Assembly (NCBI RefSeq): GCF_014200015.1
Contig: NZ_JACHOT010000003.1
Location: forward strand, 248,001-312,000
DNA: 64,000 bases
DNA from: Aminobacter niigataensis
GTDB lineage: Bacteria > Pseudomonadota > Alphaproteobacteria > Rhizobiales > Rhizobiaceae
Reading direction: 5' to 3'
Both the position numbers and the translations under genes were made by a program. Below are positions 54,213 to 61,638 of this stretch, piece after piece. Positions within the stretch are counted from its first letter, which is position 1; every line of letters starts with the position of its first letter. The notes beneath the pieces are model-generated. The model saw only the letters and a list, made by a program, of their open reading frames with translations. It did not search any database and was not told where the DNA came from.

Positions 54213-54993
54213 CGCCGCCGAGCGGATTTTCGCAGCCCTGCGCGACGTCAGCCAGAGCGGCGCGCCGCTCTACCTGCAGCTCAAGAAGAACATCGAGGAT
54301 GCAGTCAGGCGCGGACTGATCGGCCCCGGCGATGCCCTGCCTTCGGAACGCGACATCGCAGCCCAGGCCGACATTTCCCGCGTCACCGTGCGCAAGGCGG
54401 TGCAGGACCTGGTCAAGTCCGGCGTGCTGGTCCAGCGCCATGGCTCCGGCACTTTCGTGGCGCCGCGCATGGAGCGCGTCGAGCAGTCGCTGTCGCGACT
54501 GACGTCGTTCACCGAAGACATGGCCCGGCGCGGCATGGCGGCGCGCTCGCAATGGCTCGAGCGCGGCGTCTACCCGCCCTCGCCCGACGAGATGATGGTG
54601 CTCGGGCTGTCAGCGAGCGAGCTCGTTTCCAGGCTGAGCCGCCTGCGCATCGCCGACGAGACGCCGCTGGCGATCGAACGCGCGGCAATCTCTGCTTCGG
54701 TGCTGCCTGACCCTCGCGAAGTCACAACGTCGCTCTATATGGCATTGGGCAAGACCGGCCACCGGCCGGTGCGCGCCGTGCAGCGCATCTCGGCGGTCAA
54801 TCTCGGTGGCGCCGAGGCCAAGCTGCTGGTCGTGCCGGAAGGCTCGGCCTGCCTGCAGATCGAGCGCATCTCATACCTTGCCAGCGGCAAGGTGATCGAG
54901 TTCACCAAGTCGATCTACCGTGGCGACGCCTATGACTTCGTCGCTGAACTAAGGCTACCCGGCCCGGATGGGCAAGAAGGAGACATCGCTTGA
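54205..54993 (+). CDS. GntR-family regulator (HutC/NagQ-like)
   Basis: A 262-residue regulator with an N-terminal GntR winged helix (YLQLKKNIEDAVRRGLIGPG, then LPSERDIAAQADISRVTVRK) and a C-terminal UTRA ligand-binding domain. The UTRA type typically senses phosphorylated amino sugars such as GlcNAc-6-P. It is encoded inside the operon it probably controls, and identical operator-like elements occur in both divergent promoters. Confidence 0.92.
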   Translation: MDDAAERIFAALRDVSQSGAPLYLQLKKNIEDAVRRGLIGPGDALPSERDIAAQADISRVTVRKAVQDLVKSGVLVQRHGSGTFVAPRMERVEQSLSRLTSFTEDMARRGMAARSQWLERGVYPPSPDEMMVLGLSASELVSRLSRLRIADETPLAIERAAISASVLPDPREVTTSLYMALGKTGHRPVRAVQRISAVNLGGAEAKLLVVPEGSACLQIERISYLASGKVIEFTKSIYRGDAYDFVAELRLPGPDGQEGDIA

Positions 54994-56018
54994 ACGCGAC
55001 AACGCACATGCGGCGCGAAATCGCCGAAATCCCCGAAGCGACTGCGCGCCTGCTCGAAGGTTCAGCCAAGGAACTGGCCGAAACCGGCCTGCATCTCAAG
55101 CGCGCGTCGCCGCGCTTCGTTACCACCGTTGCGCGCGGCTCCTCCGACCATGCGGCGTCCTTCCTCAAATACGCCATCGAGCTGACGGCCGGGCTTCCCG
55201 TGGCTTCGATTGGCCCGTCGATCTCGTCGATCTACGGCGCTGAGCTGAAGCTCGCCGATTCCGCCTGCCTCGCCATTTCGCAGTCGGGCAAGAGCCCCGA
55301 CATCGTCGCCATGGCGGAAGGCGCACGCGCCGGCGGTGCGCTGACGATCGCGCTCACCAACACCGCCGGCTCGCCACTGGCAGCCGCATCCGACCATGCC
55401 ATCGACATCCAGGCAGGCGTCGAAAAAAGCGTCGCGGCGACAAAGACCTTCGTCAATTCGGCGGTAGCGGGCCTGGCCGTGCTCGCCCACTGGACCAGCG
55501 ACGACAAGTTGCTCGCAGCGCTGAAAGCCTTGCCCGAGCATTTCGCCAAGGCAGTCGAATGCGACTGGATGGACATTGCCGGAGACCTGACCGACGGCAA
55601 TTCGCTGTTCATCCTCGGCCGCGGCCCGTCCTTTGCCATCGCCAACGAGGCGGCGCTGAAGTTCAAGGAAACCTGCGCCATGCACGCCGAATCCTACAGC
55701 GCGGCAGAGGTCATGCACGGCCCGCTGGCACTGGTGCGCCCGGGCTTCCCGGTGCTGGCGCTTGCCGCCCGCGATGCCTCGGAGCCGTCGATCGCCGAAG
55801 CCGCCGACGGGCTTGCCGGGCGCGGTGCAGCGATCCACATCACGTCTTCGCTGGCCAAAAAGGCCAAGGTGCTGCCGCATGTAGCGACCGGCCATCCGCT
55901 GACCGATCCGCTGATGCTGATCGCCTCGTTCTACGGCTTCGTCGAGGCCTTCGCTCGCCATCGCGGCCTCGACCCCGACAGCCCGCCCAATCTCAGGAAA
56001 GTGACCGAAACGATATGA
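54990..56018 (+). CDS. SIS-domain glucosamine-6-phosphate deaminase (NagB-II-like)
   Basis: A 342-residue protein with two SIS domains, like the isomerase half of GlmS but without the glutaminase domain. Segments include ARGSSDHAASFLKY, SQSGKSPDIVAMAE and CAMHAESYSAAEVMHGP. NagB-II enzymes deaminate glucosamine-6-phosphate to fructose-6-phosphate. The TTG at 54990 overlaps the GntR stop and follows AAGGAG at 7 bases; an ATG at 55008 is the alternative. Confidence 0.87.
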   Translation: MNATTHMRREIAEIPEATARLLEGSAKELAETGLHLKRASPRFVTTVARGSSDHAASFLKYAIELTAGLPVASIGPSISSIYGAELKLADSACLAISQSGKSPDIVAMAEGARAGGALTIALTNTAGSPLAAASDHAIDIQAGVEKSVAATKTFVNSAVAGLAVLAHWTSDDKLLAALKALPEHFAKAVECDWMDIAGDLTDGNSLFILGRGPSFAIANEAALKFKETCAMHAESYSAAEVMHGPLALVRPGFPVLALAARDASEPSIAEAADGLAGRGAAIHITSSLAKKAKVLPHVATGHPLTDPLMLIASFYGFVEAFARHRGLDPDSPPNLRKVTETI

Positions 56019-57172
56019 GCGATCGTTTTGCGATAGCTGCGGGGCGCATCTTCGACGGAGAGGCGTGGCATGAAAATGCTGCGCTCATCGTCGCTGAAGG
56101 GCTGGTCGAGGGCATCGTCGAGCGCGACGCTGTGCCGGCCGGCCTGACGGTGGCCGGAGGCGGCGCCATGCTCGTCCCCGGCTTCATCGACCTCCAGGTC
56201 AATGGCGGCGGCGGGCTGATGCTCAACGACAAGCCCGACGCCGACACGCTCGACATCATCTGCAAGGCGCAAATGCCGTTCGGCACGACCGCGGTGCTGC
56301 CAACGCTGATCACCGACACCCCCGAGATCACGCGCTCGACCATCGCCGCGGGTGCGGAAGCAGCGAAACGCAAGATGCCCGGCTTCCTCGGCCTGCATCT
56401 CGAGGGGCCGCATCTGTCGCTCTCCCGCAAGGGCGCGCACGATCCCAAGCTGATCCGGCCGATGGACGGTGACGACGAGGCCGCGCTGATCGCCGCGCGG
56501 GCCACGATGCCGGTGCTGCTGACCACGGTGGCACCGGAGTCGGTCACGGCCGGGCAGGTCAAGACGCTGGCCGATGCCGGCGTCGTCGTCAGCCTCGGCC
56601 ACACCGACACCAGCTACCGCACGGCGAAGCAATATGCCGAGGCCGGCGCGTCGATGGCGACGCATCTGTTCAACGCCATGAGCCAGATCGGCAACCGCGA
56701 GCCCGGCCTTGCCGGCGCGGCAGTCGACATCGGCACGTTCTCCGCAGGGCTGATCGCCGACGGTATCCACGTCGACCCGGCAACAATGCAGATCGCGCTC
56801 AAGGCCAAGAACGGCCCAGCGCGCATCTTCCTGGTCACCGACGCGATGGCAACCATCGGCACCGATCTCAAGTCGTTCACGCTCAACGGCCGCACCATCA
56901 AGCGCGAGAACGGACGGCTGACACTGGAAGACGGCACGCTTGCCGGCGCCGACCTCGACATGATCTCGGCGATCCGCTTCATGCACGAGACAATCGGATA
57001 CGACCTCGGCGAGGCGATCCGCTTGGCCTCGCTCTATCCGGCGGAGGCGGTCGGGCAGGAAAAGCGCCTCGGGCGGCTGGCCAAGGGCTACGCGGCGAAC
57101 GCCGTGCAGCTGACCGACACGCTCGACGTGTCAGGCACCTGGATCGACGGCAAGAAGGTGTTTTCGGCGTAG
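56015..57172 (+). CDS. nagA: N-acetylglucosamine-6-phosphate deacetylase
   Basis: A 385-residue amidohydrolase-fold enzyme that removes acetate from GlcNAc-6-phosphate. Metal and catalytic regions are visible in GFIDLQVNGGGG, LHLEGPHLS, SLGHTDTSY, THLFNAMSQ and FLVTDAMATIG. The ATG overlaps the deaminase stop (ATGA). It supplies the step between the MurQ product and the deaminase. Confidence 0.95.
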   Translation: MSDRFAIAAGRIFDGEAWHENAALIVAEGLVEGIVERDAVPAGLTVAGGGAMLVPGFIDLQVNGGGGLMLNDKPDADTLDIICKAQMPFGTTAVLPTLITDTPEITRSTIAAGAEAAKRKMPGFLGLHLEGPHLSLSRKGAHDPKLIRPMDGDDEAALIAARATMPVLLTTVAPESVTAGQVKTLADAGVVVSLGHTDTSYRTAKQYAEAGASMATHLFNAMSQIGNREPGLAGAAVDIGTFSAGLIADGIHVDPATMQIALKAKNGPARIFLVTDAMATIGTDLKSFTLNGRTIKRENGRLTLEDGTLAGADLDMISAIRFMHETIGYDLGEAIRLASLYPAEAVGQEKRLGRLAKGYAANAVQLTDTLDVSGTWIDGKKVFSA

Positions 57173-57527
57173 GTTGGATGGAGCGCAATGCTCCCTCGCA
57201 GCTTGCCTAACGACCTGCTTTCGCGCTCACACCCCCACCCCTAACCCCTCCCCAGGGGAGGGGGACCGACCGTTCAGCGCCAAAGTTCGACAATCCAGGC
57301 CGAAGCCGTGAGGAGCTAGTTCCCCTCCCCCTTGTGGGGAGGGGTTAGGGGCGGGGGTATTTCTGCTCGAATTGGGGGCGAGGATCCAAGTTCGCGTACG
57401 GCGGCGCTGCCCCTCATCCGCCTGCCGGCACCTTCTCCCCGTAATGACGGGGAGAAGGGACAAACGGCAACGTTGACGCCCCATCCTTCACGGGGAGAGG
57501 GTAAGGGTGAGGGGCAAATTCTCTAGC
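57173..57527. repeat. Intergenic region with two palindromic elements
   Basis: The region holds no gene. Two palindromic units are visible. The first spans about 57229-57352 (ACCCCTAACCCCTCCCC facing GGGGAGGGGTTAGGGG). The second spans about 57409-57515 (GCCCCTCATCC facing GGGTGAGGGGC, with an inner CTTCTCCCC/GGGGAGAAG hairpin). It separates the convergent nagA and rpe genes and may terminate both. Confidence 0.8.
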
Positions 57528-58202
57528 TTAGATCGCAGCCTTGTCAGCCGCGGCCCGGATCGCCTCGATGTTCGCGGCATAGGCAGCCGGCCCACCCTTG
57601 AACACGGCGTTGCCGGCAACCAGTACATTGGCTCCCGCTGCAGTAACCAGCGGCGCGGTCTCTGGCGTCACGCCGCCGTCGATCTCGATGTCGATCGGAC
57701 GGTTGCCGATCATCGCCTTGACGCGCTTGACCTTGTCGATGACCGCCGGGATGAAGGCCTGGCCGCCGAAGCCCGGATTGACGGTCATCAAAAGCACCAG
57801 GTCGAGCCGGTCGAGCACGTATTCGATCACCGATTCCGGCGTCGACGGGTTGAGCGACACGCCGGCCTTCTTGCCGAGATTGCGGATCGTCTGCAGCGAG
57901 CGGTCGAGATGCGGCCCGGCCTCGGCATGGACCGTGATGATGTCGCAGCCGGCGTCGGCGAAGGCCGCGAGATAGGGATCGGCCGGCGCGATCATCAGGT
58001 GGCAGTCGAACACCTTGTCGGTGCGGTTGCGGATCGCCTTGATGACGGGGGGGCCGAAGGTAATGTTGGGGACGAAATGGCCGTCCATGACATCGAGGTG
58101 GATCCAGTCGGCGCCGGCGGCGACGATGGCCTCGACCTCGTCGCCGAGCTTTGAGAAGTCCGACGACAGCACCGAGGGCGCAATCAGGGTTTTGTTGCTC
58201 AC
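57528..58202 (-). CDS. rpe: Ribulose-phosphate 3-epimerase
   Basis: A 224-residue TIM-barrel enzyme of the pentose phosphate pathway. Typical segments are [54 protein letters not shown] and [13 protein letters not shown]. The GTG start at 58202 follows GAAAGG by about 8 bases. It appears to be a single-gene unit. Confidence 0.96.
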   Translation of the reverse strand: MSNKTLIAPSVLSSDFSKLGDEVEAIVAAGADWIHLDVMDGHFVPNITFGPPVIKAIRNRTDKVFDCHLMIAPADPYLAAFADAGCDIITVHAEAGPHLDRSLQTIRNLGKKAGVSLNPSTPESVIEYVLDRLDLVLLMTVNPGFGGQAFIPAVIDKVKRVKAMIGNRPIDIEIDGGVTPETAPLVTAAGANVLVAGNAVFKGGPAAYAANIEAIRAAADKAAI

Positions 58203-58312
58203 GTTCAGGCCTTTCGAAAGGGGCAGAGCCGGTTTCCGGCTTGCCTAATCTCCGGCGCCCGGCTTGTCGAGACCGGAATGCAGCCACATCGCCGTATAAA
58301 CCCCGGAAAGCA

Positions 58313-58341
58313 GAACCCCGCCGGACCAGCCGGCGGGGTTC
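58313..58341 (-). terminator. Stem-loop terminator of the secreted-protein operon
   Basis: A perfect 12-bp stem (GAACCCCGCCGG with CCGGCGGGGTTC) has a five-base loop and lies 16 bp past the stop of the large secreted protein. The T-tract on the minus strand is short, but the stem is strong. Confidence 0.75.
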
Positions 58342-58357
58342 CATGCGTTCATACCGA

Positions 58358-61300
58358 TCACTGCGGGATGATGTTGTTGGTCCTCGGCTGTTGCTGCTCC
58401 CGTCTCTGCGGAATCAGGCCGCGGAACACATCCGGATTGATCGGGATCTGCAACGTGGGCTGCTGGCGGATCGGACGGCAGTTCGGATAGTTGCCGACCG
58501 TGCCGCGCGGGCACTCACGCTCGATGGTCACGCACTGGCCGTTGATCAGCACCTCGCCACGGCGGCAGACGGTGTCCTGACGGTCGGGCACACAGCGGCC
58601 GCGCACCAGCGTCGTGCCTTGCGGGCACTCTACCTGTGCCTTGCGGCATGCGCCTCGGACCAGCTGCGTTCCGCGCGGACAGATGCAACGCCCGTCCTGG
58701 GTCCGGATCTGGCCAGGCAACAGCTTGCACTGGCGCACCGGCGGCTGATCCTTGACGCAGCGACCGTTCCTCAGCTCTGTGCCACGCGGGCAGATGCAGC
58801 GCCCGTCCTGCGTACGGATCTGGCCCGGCAGCAGCGTGCACTGGCGTACCGGCGGCACATCCTTGACACAGCGGCCGTTCCTCAGCTCGGTGCCACGCGG
58901 GCAGACGCAGCTTCCGTCCTGCGTCCGGATCTGGCCGGGCAGCAGCTTGCACTGCCGTTCCGGCGGCTGTTCCGGCCGCACGCACTTGCCGTTCTTGAGG
59001 TCCGTGCCGCGCGGGCAGATGCAGCGTCCGTCCTCGGTGCGGATCTGTCCCGGCAACAGGCGGCATTGCGGCTTGACCGGCGGAACCGGCGTCACCGTGC
59101 CGCCATCGGGCACGCACTGGCCATTGCGGAACGCCGTGCCTTCGGGGCAGACGCAACGGCCGGCCTGGTTGAGCACGAAACCTTCCGAGCACTCCTGCTT
59201 GACCTCATGGTCGATCAGGAAGCGGTGGCAGGCATAGGGACTGCCGGCGCCAAGACCGCCCGGAAGGGCCGTGCCACCGGCCAGGTCCAGCCCGCGAACC
59301 GGCGTGTCGGGCGGAAGCACGGCAACGCAGTTCTGGGCCGGCACCGGCCGGGGGAGATTGGCGAGGCGGCCGTCGTCCGGTATCATCACCGTCACCCTGT
59401 GGACGCGGCTTTCGCCGGCGCCGAGGCTGATGTTGGTGACGCAGGACAATGGCAGCGTCGTTGGCTCGGGCGTGCAGCCGAAAGGCGGCTCGATCGAGCT
59501 GATCGGAACGCCGTCCAGCCGGCCGAGCCCGTCCACGCCGATGGCATCGCCGATGCGGACCGAGCCATTGAAGGGACCGGTGCCGCTGTTGGTGATGGTG
59601 ATCTCGAACGAGCAGGGCCGGCCCGTCTCGCACTGCCGGTCGCCGGTCTTGGCGACGGTCAGCCGCGGCCGTCCCGGATGCGGGATGCGCATGGTGGCGC
59701 AGGCCTTGTTGTTGGCCAGCACCGTCTCACCAGGGATCGCCCGTACCTCGCCACAGTTGCGGATCATGTCGGACGGATAGTCCGGCGGCACGATGGCGAC
59801 CACCGAAAGCGGCACTGACGCGCCCGGCACCAGTGCCACGCCCGGATGGTCGCAGCGGAACTGGCCGGGACCGGCCGGACCGCAGGCCCAGGGCGGGGTC
59901 GGGCCGAAGGTCGAGGACGTCGGCGCTCCAGTGGGATAGTCGTCGATGACGGTCAGCGGACCGACATAGTTTTGGGTGCCGTTGTTGTAGACACGGATCA
60001 GGAAGCTGCAGACGCCATCGGCACTGCAGGAGACCGAACGCGGATCCTTGGTGATGCGCAGGTCGACCTTCTTTTCCACCGGTGGACGGCAATCGGGATC
60101 GCCGCGCTTGCAGATCGGAATGCTGGCGCACGCCTTGTCGTTGTCGGTGCGGCCGAACACGTCGGGCTTTTCGCTCGCCGTGTAGTCGTACTCGGCGCAA
60201 TTGCGGATGAAGCTCGCCTCCCAGCCGGGTCCGGGCTCAAAGCCGATCTTGAGATCGACCCATTCGCCGGGATCGAGCGTGGTCGCGGGATGCTCGCAAC
60301 TCATAGGGCTGGTTGCCGGCAGACAGGTCCAGGGCGCGTTGGGCCCGGAATCTATCGTGGCGTTGCCGGGCAAGGTCACCTCGTCGAGCACGATCTTGCC
60401 ATTGTAGGGGCCGTCACCGACATTGGTGACGCGGATAGTGAAGTTGCAGCCGCCAAGGACCGTGCAGCGGGCAACGTCGGCACGTTTCTCGACCTTGATG
60501 TCCGGTTCCTTGTCGGGCGGGCAGCGAAGGTCGGGGGGAATGACGATGTCGACCGTCTGGGTGCAGCACAGGCCGACGCCCTCTTCCGGACCGGCATAGG
60601 TTTCGATGCCGGTGACGATCAGATGCACGACATCGCCGGGTCCTGCACCTTCGATCTCCCAGTGCAGCACGCCGCCACCGGGCGGAACGAGTTGCATCGG
60701 CGGGTCGATGGTGATGCCCGGCGTGGTGGTGCGCAGCTGCACCCAGCGGCCGGCCATCTCGGGCCCGACAGGCATGTTGTAGATGTAGGCGCCGCCACCG
60801 GGCACGCAGTCGACATCGCCGGTCTCGACCTTGAAGCACGGCTCGTCGCCGCCCGGAGGCGGTGGCGGAGGCGGCTCGCAGTCGGTGACGTCGATGCGGA
60901 TCTGGGTCTTCTCGCCAGTGCGGAAATCGCCATCGTCGGGCCTGGCCGGATCGTGCGAGGGGATCTCGATCGAACCGGGACCTGCCGACAGCTTGACGAA
61001 GCCCTGGTTGTCGACGACCGTGGGCGCCGGGAAGGCTGCGTGGTCGATCAGAGCTGTGATGCGGATGTCGATGTAGCGTTCGTTGGGCGCGCCGACACCG
61101 TCGAGATCGGTCGCCGACAGCCGGAAGTCGGCGATGGTCGCCGTGTCGTTCGGGTTGGCGGTGGTGCCGATGCCGGCTGCCGGCAACGGTCCGCCGACGG
61201 CATCGGTGCCGTCGCCGCTGGCCTGCACGTTGACGATCTTCAGGCCGGGCGCAAGCTGGTCGCGGAAATCCATCCGCAGCGTCTTGAGACCGTTGGCGAA

Positions 61301-61627
61301 GGCCGGATCGAAGAACTTTTCCGGATTGCCGCGGGCACCGAAGCGCAAATTATAGACGACATAGTCGCAATTGCGCTGGGCACCCTTTTTGGTGAAGAAC
61401 GGCACGACGTCGTCATGGCCGGGATGCGGCACGACGCGGTCGAGCCTCAGTTCAGGCACGACATCGGGCAACGGCTGGGCGGCTGCCGGCGACAGGGGCA
61501 TGGCGGCGAGCGCGATACCTGCCGCCACCAGCCAGCGCGCACCGCGCCTGGCGAATGACAGGGGTTTCATGATCGTCTCCATGACGGTTGCTTTGCTGTC
61601 GAGCGGGACGGGAGCGTGGATGTTCAT
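58358..61627 (-). CDS. Secreted DUF11/Cys-rich-repeat protein
   Basis: A 1089-residue exported protein of unknown function. A signal peptide ends near residue 50 (SPAAAQ-PL); a start at 61570 (GGAG 6 bases upstream) would give a more usual signal. Next come an N-terminal beta-rich domain, a proline run, and a domain at about 263-367 with a Cys-Cys pair. Three DUF11-like Ig-type repeats start near 374, 522 and 654. Four tandem Cys-rich repeats of 35-38 residues lie at about 854-1000, and further CPxGT...GxC units follow. No sortase or membrane anchor is seen. It follows the propeller-protein gene by 11 bp. Confidence 0.85.
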   Translation of the reverse strand: MNIHAPVPLDSKATVMETIMKPLSFARRGARWLVAAGIALAAMPLSPAAAQPLPDVVPELRLDRVVPHPGHDDVVPFFTKKGAQRNCDYVVYNLRFGARGNPEKFFDPAFANGLKTLRMDFRDQLAPGLKIVNVQASGDGTDAVGGPLPAAGIGTTANPNDTATIADFRLSATDLDGVGAPNERYIDIRITALIDHAAFPAPTVVDNQGFVKLSAGPGSIEIPSHDPARPDDGDFRTGEKTQIRIDVTDCEPPPPPPPGGDEPCFKVETGDVDCVPGGGAYIYNMPVGPEMAGRWVQLRTTTPGITIDPPMQLVPPGGGVLHWEIEGAGPGDVVHLIVTGIETYAGPEEGVGLCCTQTVDIVIPPDLRCPPDKEPDIKVEKRADVARCTVLGGCNFTIRVTNVGDGPYNGKIVLDEVTLPGNATIDSGPNAPWTCLPATSPMSCEHPATTLDPGEWVDLKIGFEPGPGWEASFIRNCAEYDYTASEKPDVFGRTDNDKACASIPICKRGDPDCRPPVEKKVDLRITKDPRSVSCSADGVCSFLIRVYNNGTQNYVGPLTVIDDYPTGAPTSSTFGPTPPWACGPAGPGQFRCDHPGVALVPGASVPLSVVAIVPPDYPSDMIRNCGEVRAIPGETVLANNKACATMRIPHPGRPRLTVAKTGDRQCETGRPCSFEITITNSGTGPFNGSVRIGDAIGVDGLGRLDGVPISSIEPPFGCTPEPTTLPLSCVTNISLGAGESRVHRVTVMIPDDGRLANLPRPVPAQNCVAVLPPDTPVRGLDLAGGTALPGGLGAGSPYACHRFLIDHEVKQECSEGFVLNQAGRCVCPEGTAFRNGQCVPDGGTVTPVPPVKPQCRLLPGQIRTEDGRCICPRGTDLKNGKCVRPEQPPERQCKLLPGQIRTQDGSCVCPRGTELRNGRCVKDVPPVRQCTLLPGQIRTQDGRCICPRGTELRNGRCVKDQPPVRQCKLLPGQIRTQDGRCICPRGTQLVRGACRKAQVECPQGTTLVRGRCVPDRQDTVCRRGEVLINGQCVTIERECPRGTVGNYPNCRPIRQQPTLQIPINPDVFRGLIPQRREQQQPRTNNIIPQ
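58628..59068 (-). repeat. Four tandem coding repeats in the secreted protein
   Basis: Each unit of 35-38 codons has the form QCxLLPGQIRTxDG followed by CxCPRGTxLxxGxC, with four cysteines. The DNA copies are similar to each other (period about 111-114 bp), indicating fairly recent expansion. Copy number may vary between strains. The Cys pattern recalls small disulfide-rich EGF/TIL-like modules. Confidence 0.85.
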
Positions 61628-61638
61628 CTCTCCCTCCC

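Noticed and set aside
58245-58514. Small minus-strand frame over the terminator and the end of the large secreted-protein gene
   Set aside because: It overlaps a strong hairpin and the 3' end of a real gene in another frame; only the last ~35 codons look protein-like and there is no clear ribosome site.
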